A program made the position numbers and the translations under genes. The notes under the pieces were generated by a model. That model searched no databases, had not been told where the DNA came from, and was given only the letters and a program-made list of their open reading frames with translations. 64,000 bases of DNA from Brevibacillus panacihumi. GTDB lineage: Bacteria > Bacillota > Bacilli > Brevibacillales > Brevibacillaceae. This document shows, one piece after another, positions 44,754 to 53,759 of this stretch. The stretch lies in assembly GCF_003710985.1 (NCBI RefSeq), contig NZ_RHHT01000003.1, positions 1-64,000 of the forward strand. Reading direction: 5' to 3'. Position 1 is the stretch's first letter. Each line of letters starts with the position of its first letter.

Positions 44754-45893
44754 GTGAAATCAATTCGCATGCTGACTATCGTATTCGGTCTGCTCGTCCT
44801 GCTGATAACGGGGTGTATTTGGCCGGGCCTGCCATTTGCCCAAAAAGGCAATGAGCTGGCAGACGACACAACCGGCTATGCCAGGCTACTGCCAGGAGAG
44901 CTTTTTATCCGGGAGCATTTGACGAATAAAGACCATACCCTGAAGACCAATCTGCAGCCTGCTGCACCAGACGACGCCAATATTGCCCAAGGCGAGGAAT
45001 CCCTCTCGGAGTCGCTCGGCTTGTGGATGCTGTACGCATTGGAAAAAGGGGACTCCGGCTTGTTTGCGCAAAATGTGCAAGTCCTTCAGAAGCATTTTTA
45101 CCAGAATGGCTGGATCGTCTGGAAAACGGGCGGCGATCATCCCCAGGTAACGACGAACGCTCTGGTAGATGATCTTCGGATCGCCGAGGCTTTGTATCTC
45201 GCCGGAGAAAAGTGGAACGAGAAGTCGTATGTCCAAATGGCGAATGAAATAGCAGCAAGCATCGAGAAGCATCAGATCCGCGACGGGATGCCGGTTGACT
45301 TTTACGATCGGCAGCACGGCGTGAACAGCGATACATTGACCCTTTCTTACCTGAATGCTGCGACTCTTCACAAGATGCGTGAACAGGGAAAGATTGCGGA
45401 AGAACTGGACGGGCAGGCATCTGCCTTTTTGCAAAATCTCCCGACGGAGAACGGCTTTTTCCCCTTCTCCTATCATCTTCCCAGCAAGCATTTCACGTAC
45501 CGGCGTGAAGTCAATCTGATCGACCAATTGTATGTCGCCCTGCATCGGGCGCAGGCAGGCATTGCCTCGCCGGAATTGTGGACGTTTTTGAAGGAGGAAT
45601 TTGCCCGCCACAAGCTTTTGTACGGCCGATATGACGCTGTTACCAAGCAGCCTCTGGTCCAGTACGAATCTCCTGCCGTGTACGGCTTGGCGATCCAGAC
45701 CGCGGTAGAACTGGGAGATGCTGATTTCGCTGTGGAATTGTACGAGCGGATGATCCGCAAGCAGATTCGCCGTCCGGAGAGCCAGCTTTACGGCGGCTAT
45801 ATCGATATGAGCCGGATGGATACCCACTCCTTCGACAACCTGATACCGCTTTTGGCGGAAAGGAGGCTCTTCAATGAGGGGATTCTCCAATAG
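44754..45893 (+). CDS. ydaJ: YdaJ-like lipoprotein, GH8-type fold
   Basis: A 379-residue lipoprotein (lipobox LLITGC) with an alpha/alpha-toroid glycosidase-like mature part; WIVWKTGGDHPQVTTNALVD and DRQHGVNSDTLTLSYL are typical of the GH8-like YdaJ. It is the first gene of a five-gene operon in exactly the ydaJ-ydaK-ydaL-ydaM-ydaN order of Bacillus subtilis, which makes a c-di-GMP-controlled exopolysaccharide. A trimming or processing role on the polymer is inferred. GTG 44754 is preferred (AAAAGG 10 bases upstream) over GTG 44745. Its 3' end overlaps ydaK by 20 bp. Confidence 0.85.
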   Translation: MKSIRMLTIVFGLLVLLITGCIWPGLPFAQKGNELADDTTGYARLLPGELFIREHLTNKDHTLKTNLQPAAPDDANIAQGEESLSESLGLWMLYALEKGDSGLFAQNVQVLQKHFYQNGWIVWKTGGDHPQVTTNALVDDLRIAEALYLAGEKWNEKSYVQMANEIAASIEKHQIRDGMPVDFYDRQHGVNSDTLTLSYLNAATLHKMREQGKIAEELDGQASAFLQNLPTENGFFPFSYHLPSKHFTYRREVNLIDQLYVALHRAQAGIASPELWTFLKEEFARHKLLYGRYDAVTKQPLVQYESPAVYGLAIQTAVELGDADFAVELYERMIRKQIRRPESQLYGGYIDMSRMDTHSFDNLIPLLAERRLFNEGILQ

Positions 45894-46743
45894 AAATGGA
45901 AGATTCATTGCGTATCAGACGCTCTTCCTGTTTTTTCTTCTGTTTCTGTCTTGGTATGCATTAGACCTGCCAGCCATTCCTCTCGTACAAGCCGTTCTGA
46001 TGGGCATCGCGCTCATCATTGGCTTGATCGGCATTTTCTTCGGGCTGCTTGCCAGTTTGGGTCTCAGCCTGTTGGCCTTGTTTCTGTTTGGCAGCTTGTT
46101 GATCTGGGGGATGGTAGCAAACTGGACCTTCCCGTTGTCTGTCCTTGAGATTGCCGTATGGATGCTGATCTTTCTGGCGGCTGCCATCATCACGGGATTG
46201 ATTCATCGGCTGGTCGCCCAGACAGTCGAGGAACATCAGGAGATGGTAGGAAAATTCGATGATCTAGTCACCATTGATGAGGTGACGGGTTTTTCCAATG
46301 AGAAAAGGCTGCTGTTTGATCTGGAAGAAGAACTGAGCCGTTCACGACGGACAGGGGTTCCTTTTTCCCTGATGCTGATCGAGGTCAAATATATGGATTC
46401 CTTCTCTCAACTGTATGGCCGAAATGAGACGGATTACCTGCTCAGCTCACTGGCGAACATCCTTCGGGAGCACACGAGGCTGACGGACCGCAAGTTTCGC
46501 TTGGATCAGGGGGACCAGGGGTCGGGCACCTTCGCTGTGATACTCAACAACAGCCTGGAAGAAGGCGCGGAAGTGGTACACGCGAAGCTGGAAAAACTGA
46601 TGCAGACTCATGTCTTGGAAAACAAGAAAAAACAGGTCACACTGACGATTGCTTTTGGTATCAGTCAGTATGCTGACGATGTGAGTGACCATATGGAGCT
46701 GGTGAAACGTGCCAAGCAAGAGCTTGATCAGTACATACAATAA
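45874..46743 (+). CDS. ydaK: YdaK-like membrane c-di-GMP receptor with degenerate GGDEF domain
   Basis: A 289-residue protein with about four transmembrane helices (residues 10-105) and a C-terminal GGDEF-fold domain. The catalytic GGDEF is lost: the corresponding stretch reads QGDQGSGTFAVIL. The binding I-site RxxD is kept (RLTDRKF). This is the pattern of a receptor, not an enzyme, as reported for Bacillus subtilis YdaK, where c-di-GMP binding activates polymer synthesis by the neighbours. The gene overlaps ydaJ and ydaL, implying tight translational coupling. Confidence 0.9.
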   Translation: MRGFSNRNGRFIAYQTLFLFFLLFLSWYALDLPAIPLVQAVLMGIALIIGLIGIFFGLLASLGLSLLALFLFGSLLIWGMVANWTFPLSVLEIAVWMLIFLAAAIITGLIHRLVAQTVEEHQEMVGKFDDLVTIDEVTGFSNEKRLLFDLEEELSRSRRTGVPFSLMLIEVKYMDSFSQLYGRNETDYLLSSLANILREHTRLTDRKFRLDQGDQGSGTFAVILNNSLEEGAEVVHAKLEKLMQTHVLENKKKQVTLTIAFGISQYADDVSDHMELVKRAKQELDQYIQ

Positions 46744-48481
46744 ATGGGTGCGAATCTCGGTAGCGCTGATCATGCTGCTGACCTTGCTGACCGGGACAAT
46801 GGACAAGCTTCATGCCGCCGGGGGAAATAGCGGGCAGGAGCCGAAGATACTGGTGGTCTATACGACAGACACCGGCACGGTGAACGAGGATGTTCGCATG
46901 CTGGACCTGGTGTTGGGCCATTTCAGTTCACGTCTTCACTATGTGGCGGATGGCGAATTGACGGTACGTGATCTGGACGGAGTCGACTATCTGGTCTATT
47001 ACGGCGCTGTTTCCCAAAAACTGCCGGACGATACAAAAGAAGTCATGCGCAGCTTTACAGGTACGCTGTTGGCGATGGGCAAGAATGCCGAGCAATTGGG
47101 GGCGCGTTTTTCATTTTTGACCTGGAAGGAACAAGTAAACATCCAGATGGTCTCGAAACCACAAGGAATCGATCCGATGCTGCTCGAAATCAATATGCCA
47201 ATCGAGGGCGTATCGCTAGCGCAAGGAGAGGTGCTGCTGGAGGGATGGAAGGGAATCTACGCCTATCCACTGATGATGAAGCATGGGAATACGGCGTATT
47301 TTGCCAGTGCCAGCTTCTCTTCTCCTCTCTCCATGTTCGCAGCGGAGGCCTTACATGACGTATTCGGAATCCCTCATCAGACGGGGCACTTGGCGCTGAT
47401 TCGTCTGGAGGATGTGCATCCGCAATCGGACCCCAAGCTGGTGCTGGAAGCAGGAAGCTATTTGGCAGACAAGGGAATTCCTTATGTAATTGCGCTTATT
47501 CCTGTCTACACCAATTCCGAGACCAAAGAATTGGTTCACCTGAAGGACCGGCCGGAGTTGGTCAAGGTCCTGCGTACGCTGCAGCAGAGAGGGGCAAGCA
47601 TTGCCTTGCACGGGTACATGCATTACTATCGGGATTCCGAGACAGGCGAAGGTTCGGAATTCTGGGATATGGAGCGCAATACGCCGATTTCAAAACCGCC
47701 GGAGGATACGACTCCTATAAAAGAGCGCCATGAATGGTCTTCACAGGAGGAGTATGAGCAGTACCGGGCTTCGCTTGCGCAGTATGAAGAAACGTATATC
47801 AAATCGCGCATCGAGAGCGGAATCAAGGAATTGACGGAGCTGGGATTGATCCCTGTGGCCTTTGAAGCGCCGCACTACAATATGAGCCAGACAGGGTACC
47901 AGATTACATCCCGCTATTTTTCTTACCTGTTGGGACAAGTGCAGTTCAACCAGACGGACTGGCACCAGATGGGGGCTCCTCCGACGATTTCCAAACCTGG
48001 TTTTCTTCACGGCATGACCCTTTTGCCGGAGACGGTCGGCTACTATGATCCCAATTCACTTACGCCCTTGCAGGACATTCGGGACAACGCCCGGCAAATC
48101 AGCTTTGTCCGCGACGGTGTGATCGGCATGTTCTTCCACCCTTATCTGGGGGTGGAGCCGTTGAAGGAAATGATCACCTACGTGGAAACACTGCCCGACG
48201 TGACCTGGATCGATGTCCGCAAAATGGCCGGATTAGATGCCGTAGAAGAAGCCCATGATACGGCGGTCGCACGACAAGAGGAGGAACCAGCCCAATCAAT
48301 CGAGGCTGAACTCGTGGAGAAGACCGTGACCTTCCTGCAAGAAGACAGTTGGACCCAGCGCATCCTATGGGGCATCGTGGCACTTGTGACATGCATGGTT
48401 CTGCTGTTTTCGCTCTACACCTGGCGAAATCGCGCCAATTTGCGCAAACAACTTTTCATGGAGCGTGATCTCGATGGCTAA
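46709..48481 (+). CDS. ydaL: YdaL-like DUF2334 protein (polysaccharide deacetylase fold)
   Basis: A 590-residue membrane-anchored exported protein. A signal sequence (about 12-36), a DUF2334 domain of the polysaccharide deacetylase superfamily (ALIRLEDVHPQSDPK, then ASIALHGYMHYYRDS with the metal His) and a C-terminal transmembrane helix (about 553-573) are seen. It probably modifies the nascent exopolysaccharide outside the membrane. The start is GTG 46709, inside the end of ydaK (35-bp overlap) behind GGAG; no later start keeps the signal peptide. The short tail after the last helix is cytosolic. Confidence 0.87.
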   Translation: MPSKSLISTYNKWVRISVALIMLLTLLTGTMDKLHAAGGNSGQEPKILVVYTTDTGTVNEDVRMLDLVLGHFSSRLHYVADGELTVRDLDGVDYLVYYGAVSQKLPDDTKEVMRSFTGTLLAMGKNAEQLGARFSFLTWKEQVNIQMVSKPQGIDPMLLEINMPIEGVSLAQGEVLLEGWKGIYAYPLMMKHGNTAYFASASFSSPLSMFAAEALHDVFGIPHQTGHLALIRLEDVHPQSDPKLVLEAGSYLADKGIPYVIALIPVYTNSETKELVHLKDRPELVKVLRTLQQRGASIALHGYMHYYRDSETGEGSEFWDMERNTPISKPPEDTTPIKERHEWSSQEEYEQYRASLAQYEETYIKSRIESGIKELTELGLIPVAFEAPHYNMSQTGYQITSRYFSYLLGQVQFNQTDWHQMGAPPTISKPGFLHGMTLLPETVGYYDPNSLTPLQDIRDNARQISFVRDGVIGMFFHPYLGVEPLKEMITYVETLPDVTWIDVRKMAGLDAVEEAHDTAVARQEEEPAQSIEAELVEKTVTFLQEDSWTQRILWGIVALVTCMVLLFSLYTWRNRANLRKQLFMERDLDG

Positions 48482-49760
48482 TCTGTTGTTCTATCTATCC
48501 TTGACCGTCATTTGGATCATGCTTCTGTACCATATGTTCTTGATGCAAGGCGGCTATTTTCATTACCTGCGCTATGCCAGATCCATCCCGGACTGGGAAA
48601 AAAACGAGCAGCCCAAGCCGACGGTGAGCATTTTGGTCCCGGCACACAATGAAGAAGTGGTGATTGAACGGACCATCAAGGCGATGCTGCGGCTGGAGTA
48701 CCCCAAGGATAAGCTGGAGATTATTGTCATCAACGACAATTCCAGCGACCGGACGGGAGAGATCTGTGATTATTATGCAGCCAAATATCCGTATGTGAAA
48801 GTCGTCCATACCAAGCCGCCCCACGCTGGAAAAGGAAAATCGGGCGCGCTTAACCAGGGCTTGGCCCACTCAACAGGGGAGATCATCGTCGTCTATGACG
48901 CGGACAACACCCCGGAGCGCAAAGCCGTCCATTATCTCGTTCTGGCCCTGCAAAACGATCCTCAGGCCGGTGCGGCAGTCGGCAAATTTCGTGTCGTGAA
49001 CGCGGCCAAAAATCTGCTGACGCGCTTTATCAATATTGAGACAATCTGTTTTCAGTGGATGGCGCAGGCCGGGAGGTTCTTCTGGTTTCGGGTGACGACA
49101 ATTCCCGGCACGAACTTTGCCATCCGCCGCTCGATCCTCGAGGAGCTGGGCGGCTGGGATGAAAAAGCGTTGGCGGAAGATACGGAATTGACGATTCGCG
49201 TCTACAATGCAGGCCACTACATCCGCTTTTTTCCGGCCGCCATTACCTGGGAGCAGGAGCCGGAGAACTGGAAGGTATGGTGGAAGCAGCGGACACGGTG
49301 GGCGAGGGGCAATCAGTACGTCGTCCTCAAATTTATGGGACGGTTGTTTTCCTTGCGCAAGAAAAGCATCATGTTTGATCTCGTCTACTTTTTCTTCACG
49401 TACTTCCTGTTTTTTCTGGGCGTGATCGTGTCGGATGCTTTGTTCGTCACCAATCTGTTCGTTGATCTGCATCTCGAGGTAGGCATTGTCGCCATGATTT
49501 TATGGATTCTTGCCTACTTTTTGTACGTGACTGAAGTGATGATTGCCTTGAGTATTGAGCGAACAGAACTGAACGCCAAAAATTTCTGGATCGTTCTGCT
49601 GATGTATTTTACCTACTCGCAGCTGTGGATCGTCCTCGTGCTCTATGCATTGTATCTGGAGATCAAGCGAGTTGTTTTTCGACAAGAATTGAAATGGTAT
49701 AAGACCGAGCGTTTTGCAGCAGAAAAAAAGTCGGTCCCGCCAACAGAAAGACAGGTGTAG
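48474..49760 (+). CDS. ydaM: YdaM-like GT2 glycosyltransferase (cellulose-synthase-like)
   Basis: A 428-residue processive family 2 glycosyltransferase and membrane channel. The motifs of cellulose/hyaluronan synthases are visible: SILVPAHNEEVVIERTI, VVYDADNTPE (DxD), ALAEDTELTIRVYNAGH (TED) and KQRTRWARGNQ (QxxRW), with one N-terminal and several C-terminal helices. There is no PilZ domain, so c-di-GMP sensing must lie elsewhere, i.e. in YdaK. ATG 48474 is used, behind GGAG; the gene overlaps ydaL by 8 bp. The polymer's sugar is unknown. Confidence 0.92.
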   Translation: MANLLFYLSLTVIWIMLLYHMFLMQGGYFHYLRYARSIPDWEKNEQPKPTVSILVPAHNEEVVIERTIKAMLRLEYPKDKLEIIVINDNSSDRTGEICDYYAAKYPYVKVVHTKPPHAGKGKSGALNQGLAHSTGEIIVVYDADNTPERKAVHYLVLALQNDPQAGAAVGKFRVVNAAKNLLTRFINIETICFQWMAQAGRFFWFRVTTIPGTNFAIRRSILEELGGWDEKALAEDTELTIRVYNAGHYIRFFPAAITWEQEPENWKVWWKQRTRWARGNQYVVLKFMGRLFSLRKKSIMFDLVYFFFTYFLFFLGVIVSDALFVTNLFVDLHLEVGIVAMILWILAYFLYVTEVMIALSIERTELNAKNFWIVLLMYFTYSQLWIVLVLYALYLEIKRVVFRQELKWYKTERFAAEKKSVPPTERQV

Positions 49761-49766
49761 AAAACC

Positions 49767-52013
49767 ATGAACAAAAACTGGAAACCAGCCTTCGCGGTCC
49801 TGACGATCACGGCTCTGCTTTTTGGTGAAGGAATCGGACATGCGTATGCCCAAGGTGCAATGGCAGCGCCAGCCAGCCAAACCCAAACAGCGGCAGCAAG
49901 TGCGCCAGTCTACAGCTTTGCGAGCCTGGCAAAGCAGAAAAATGCGATCTACACATCGAATGGATTGGGGCAGACTCCGGGGACAGTCGTCCGGTTTATC
50001 AATGAATCCATCACGCTTGGCGGCGTACAGGGAGCGGCGGATTATTATTACAGTGTGCCTCGGACATCGATTGGGGCCAACAGCTATCTGGAGATCAATT
50101 TTAGCCACTCAGAGCTGCTGCTGGCTGCACGGTCCACCCTAACGATCAGTGTGGATGACAAGCCGCTCAAGAGTATTTTTTTGACCAAGGAGACGGCGGC
50201 GGCAGGCAGTATCCGGATTCCGCTTGGAGCAGAAGAGACGTCCTCGGGCTTCCATAAACTGACGATTTCCAAACAGAGCGAGCTGACGGACGATCTCTGT
50301 GATGACCAGTCCAATCCTGCCAACTGGGTGAAGATCGGGAGAAGCTCGCATGTATTTATTGACTCGCATGCAACCGCCTCTTCTGCCGATCTTTTGCAGG
50401 ACTTTCCATTGCCATTCGTAGAGCCGGGCAATCTGACCGAGGTCTACAGCACGATTGTCGTCCCCGACGCAGCTGATGCGGATGTCGTGGCGGCAGCTTT
50501 GCGAGTCGCCACTTCCCTGTCCGCACAAACAGCGACACATGCTTCGATCCCCATCCTGACAGAAAGCGAATGGAGTTCAAAAGGCACCCTGACACACGTG
50601 ATTGCGATCGGCGGCCCGGAGGCATGGAACGGCCCGCTCAAGACATTGGTCGCAGAACAGGGAATCGCCGCCCGTGATCAAAAGCTTGGCATCGACACCT
50701 TCCAGATGCGGATCAACCAGTCCGCGACGGCCAAACTGCTGATGCTCGTCAGCCGGGGGAAGGATGCCAATCTGGAGCAATCCATCCACGTACTGACCGA
50801 TCCTGCTTTGAACAAGCAATTGGCAGGCAATCAGATCGTCTTGCAAAACGTGCCTGCACTTCCCGGAAATCAGAACAAAGTAGGCGGGCAAAAGCTCACA
50901 CTGGAGTCTGCGGGCTATTCGGATATCTTGCTGAAGCAGGGGGAGGACAGCGAGCAGCAGGTCGTAATGAGCCTGCCATCCCACTGGAAAGTGACGGGAG
51001 ACGTCACCCTGGATCTGAAGCTGAGAGTCTCGCCATTGCTCATGCAGACGGAAGGAAGCGAAAAAGAGAAGAAACCGCAGCAGCATTTGACCGTCATGAT
51101 CAATGGCGTCCCGCATACCGTTCTCCTACAGGAGTTAAAGGCAATAGACAAGAACGACGGCTACCTGCTTCGCCTACCGATCGACCCCTCCTTGCTGGAG
51201 GAAGGAAATCGTACGCTGAATCTCGCCTTTTCGGCTTCGCTTGAAGGGAAGGAAGCTGCGTGCTTGCCTGTGAGAGATTCGGGCAAATGGGTGTTTGTAG
51301 ATAAAGCGAGCGCCTTGAACGTGCCGCATGAAACACCGTCGCTGCGCAGCTTCCAGTACTGGCCCTCCCCCTTGGTGCAGGAGCAAGGGCTGTCACAGAC
51401 GGCATTCCTGCTCCCGGAGAAGCTGACTGGAACCTATCTGTCCCATCTTTCCCTTTTGCTCAATGAAATGGTAGACGGGAAAGAACTGCAAGCCAATGCG
51501 TTCACGATCTTCCGAGAGCCCTTGCAGCCGCAGGATCTGCAAAAAATGGCGGCATACCATGTGGTCGCAATGGGAGATTTGCAGCAGTATCCGACCTTGA
51601 AAGCGGCCCAGGGGCAACTGCTCATCCATCAGCCCAAGACGTTGGAACGCTACCATGTCATCAACGAAACGACCCGATTCGTCGCCTGGATTCAGCCTTC
51701 GCTGTGGAATCAGCAGCGGACATTGACCGTCTTTCAATCGGCCGAGGAAGGGGAGGCCGCTTTCGTTCATCCCACCTTGTTGTCCCACCTCAAAAGCGCA
51801 CATGACGACGGTCAAATCGTCGTGATGAGCAAATCGAACGAGGTATTCACGATCCGGGTGGACGACGAGGGGGAAGAAACAGGCTTGGACAAGGCTGTCG
51901 GCAATATTCCCGTGTGGCTGATTGGAGTCGTACTGCTCGTTTTCTTGATCCTTCTCGGCATTTATATCCGGATGTTGAAAATCGAGAAGAAGAAGGCCAA
52001 AAGAAGAGGATAA
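49767..52013 (+). CDS. ydaN: YdaN-like BcsB-type exopolysaccharide subunit
   Basis: A 748-residue exported protein with a signal peptide (cut near HAYAQ, residue 28), two repeated carbohydrate-binding/flavodoxin-like units as in cellulose synthase subunit BcsB, and a C-terminal transmembrane helix (about 715-737) followed by KIEKKKAKRRG. BcsB guides polymer across the membrane together with the GT2 subunit. It starts 7 bp after ydaM and closes the operon. Members in Bacillus and Listeria have the same role in cryptic or c-di-GMP-induced polysaccharide. Confidence 0.88.
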   Translation: MNKNWKPAFAVLTITALLFGEGIGHAYAQGAMAAPASQTQTAAASAPVYSFASLAKQKNAIYTSNGLGQTPGTVVRFINESITLGGVQGAADYYYSVPRTSIGANSYLEINFSHSELLLAARSTLTISVDDKPLKSIFLTKETAAAGSIRIPLGAEETSSGFHKLTISKQSELTDDLCDDQSNPANWVKIGRSSHVFIDSHATASSADLLQDFPLPFVEPGNLTEVYSTIVVPDAADADVVAAALRVATSLSAQTATHASIPILTESEWSSKGTLTHVIAIGGPEAWNGPLKTLVAEQGIAARDQKLGIDTFQMRINQSATAKLLMLVSRGKDANLEQSIHVLTDPALNKQLAGNQIVLQNVPALPGNQNKVGGQKLTLESAGYSDILLKQGEDSEQQVVMSLPSHWKVTGDVTLDLKLRVSPLLMQTEGSEKEKKPQQHLTVMINGVPHTVLLQELKAIDKNDGYLLRLPIDPSLLEEGNRTLNLAFSASLEGKEAACLPVRDSGKWVFVDKASALNVPHETPSLRSFQYWPSPLVQEQGLSQTAFLLPEKLTGTYLSHLSLLLNEMVDGKELQANAFTIFREPLQPQDLQKMAAYHVVAMGDLQQYPTLKAAQGQLLIHQPKTLERYHVINETTRFVAWIQPSLWNQQRTLTVFQSAEEGEAAFVHPTLLSHLKSAHDDGQIVVMSKSNEVFTIRVDDEGEETGLDKAVGNIPVWLIGVVLLVFLILLGIYIRMLKIEKKKAKRRG

Positions 52014-52026
52014 GATGTGAAAGGCG

Positions 52027-52060
52027 TCAGACTGTCGAGTTGATCTTGACAGTCTGATTT
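52027..52060 (+). terminator. Terminator of the ydaJKLMN operon
   Basis: TCAGACTGTC/GACAGTCTGA hairpin followed by a short T-rich stretch; moderate strength. Confidence 0.6.
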
Positions 52061-52134
52061 GCCATAGAAAAAAAGATCGCCTACAATAGGTCAAATACAG
52101 ATAGAGGTTAGTAGGAGAGGAGCTTGGAAAAACC

Positions 52135-53589
52135 ATGCATGCAGAAGGAATCAGTCTCGAGAAAGAGGCAGATGCGGCGAACAGAAACGAGGAAATCAGA
52201 ACGGTTCCGATTTTGATTTCGTTTTTGATCGCCGGTTTTGTCGGTTTGTTTGGTGAAACAGCGCTCAATATGGCTTTGAGCGACCTGATTCAAATCTTTG
52301 CCGTATCCCCGTCGACCATTCAGTGGCTGACAACCGGATTTTTATTGACACTAGGCATTTTGGTACCCGTTTCCGGGTTTTTGCTGCAATGGTTTACCAC
52401 CCGGCAGCTGTTTGTAGGTGCGCTTTTATTCTCCATCGTCGGGACGTTTATTGCAGCCATCGCCCCATCCTTTAGCGTATTATTGCTGGCTCGCTGTATT
52501 CAGGCCATGGGGACTGCGCTGCTTCTTCCCTTGATGTTCAACACGATTCTCGTCATTATTCCTCCGAGCAGACGGGGAGCGACGATGGGACTGATTGGGC
52601 TCGTCATCATGTTTGCTCCGGCAGTAGGTCCGACCTTGTCCGGGCTCATTATCCAATCGCTGTCCTGGCACTGGATCTTTTGGATCTCCCTGCCGTTTTT
52701 CATTCTTGCACTGGTGTACGGCATGGTTTACATGCAAAACGTCACCACGCCGACCAGACCGAAAATCGACTTGCTTTCTGTCCTGCTGTCCACGCTAGGC
52801 TTTGGCGGAATCGTCTTTGGATTCAGCAATGCCGGCGAAGAGGGCGGCTGGGGCAATCCGGTGGTACTGACATCGCTGGTGATTGGCGGGATCGGTCTGC
52901 TCCTGTTTGTTCTTCGCCAGTTGAAGATGGAGCAGCCAATGCTGAACATGCGGGCATTTACCTATCCGATGTTTGTCATTGGCCTGCTGTTGGTTTTCGT
53001 CGGCTTCATGGTGATCCTCTCTTCGGTGATCCTGCTGCCGCTGTACTTGCAAAACTCGCTGCTGCTGACGACGTTCGCCGCCGGACTGATCCTGCTTCCG
53101 GGCGGGTTGATCAACGGGCTTTTATCCCCGCTGATGGGACGCCTGTTTGACAAATACGGTCCCAAGTGGCTGGTGATCCCTGGCCTGGTCGTAGCGGTTA
53201 TTACGATGTTTTTCTTCCACGGCTTATCTACCGAGACTCCGATCTGGCTGATTGTGGCTTTGCACATCGCGCTGATGGTCGGAATAGCGATGGTGATGAT
53301 GCCGGGACAGACGAACGGTCTCAACCAATTGCCGCCGGAGCTGTACCCGGATGGTACCGCGATCATGAACACCCTGCAGCAGGTGGCAGGCGCGATCGGA
53401 ACGGCAGTCGCAATTTCGATCATGGCTGCCGGACAAAATCACTACCTGTCTGCGGTTGCGGATCCGCAGAACCCGGTGCATACGCCTTTTGCCTATGCCG
53501 CAGGTGTGCAGGAAGCCTTTCTGTTCGGTTTGGCCGCAGCGATTTTTGGCCTGATTATCTCGCTTTTTATCAAAAGAGTGAGGGTGTAG
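52135..53589 (+). CDS. MFS transporter, DHA2 (EmrB/QacA) family
   Basis: A 484-residue exporter with 14 predicted helices. The DHA2 motif C-like sequence (MGLIGLVIMFAPAVGPTLSG) and GFLLTLGILVPVSGFLLQWF are characteristic. Drug or metabolite efflux driven by proton exchange is likely, substrate unknown. The ATG is behind AGGAGAGGAG. Its last codons lie within a sequence shared with the T-box leader at 59.7 kb; the terminator that ends it is the terminator of that relic. Confidence 0.9.
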   Translation: MHAEGISLEKEADAANRNEEIRTVPILISFLIAGFVGLFGETALNMALSDLIQIFAVSPSTIQWLTTGFLLTLGILVPVSGFLLQWFTTRQLFVGALLFSIVGTFIAAIAPSFSVLLLARCIQAMGTALLLPLMFNTILVIIPPSRRGATMGLIGLVIMFAPAVGPTLSGLIIQSLSWHWIFWISLPFFILALVYGMVYMQNVTTPTRPKIDLLSVLLSTLGFGGIVFGFSNAGEEGGWGNPVVLTSLVIGGIGLLLFVLRQLKMEQPMLNMRAFTYPMFVIGLLLVFVGFMVILSSVILLPLYLQNSLLLTTFAAGLILLPGGLINGLLSPLMGRLFDKYGPKWLVIPGLVVAVITMFFFHGLSTETPIWLIVALHIALMVGIAMVMMPGQTNGLNQLPPELYPDGTAIMNTLQQVAGAIGTAVAISIMAAGQNHYLSAVADPQNPVHTPFAYAAGVQEAFLFGLAAAIFGLIISLFIKRVRV

Positions 53590-53690
53590 CCAGAAGGTTT
53601 CAGATGACAAGCGGGCAAAAGCAACCGTGACTGCGATCGATCGCCTCGGCGATCGGAACTGGGAGTATGCCCGGTCCGATTGCCGGGGCG
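53581..53690 (+). pseudogene. Gutted T-box leader: 5' promoter segment joined to the 3' terminator segment
   Basis: Bases 53581-53622 match 59711-59752 (38 of 42), including the spacer after the -35 box. Bases 53633-53690 match 60018-60076 over about 58 positions with some ten differences, covering the antiterminator 3' strand and terminator. The roughly 265 bp between, i.e. the -10 box, Stem I, Stem III and the T-box sequence, are absent. What is left cannot read tRNA but still forms the terminator. Confidence 0.8.
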
Positions 53691-53696
53691 ATTTTC
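53643..53696 (+). terminator. Terminator retained from the T-box relic, ending the MFS gene
   Basis: GCCTCGGCGATCGGAAC / GTCCGATTGCCGGGGC arms followed by GATTTT. Same position and shape as the terminator of the intact T-box at 60028-60081. Confidence 0.75.
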
Positions 53697-53706
53697 CTTG
53701 GAATCT

Positions 53707-53734
53707 TTGCTATGATAGGATTATCATTTATAAT
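53707..53734 (+). promoter_or_regulatory. Sigma-A promoter for the regulator gene
   Basis: TTGCTA (53707-53712), 16-bp spacer, TATAAT (53729-53734); 26 bp upstream of the start codon. Confidence 0.65.
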
Positions 53735-53759
53735 CCCATCAGATCAGGAGCTTCGAACT

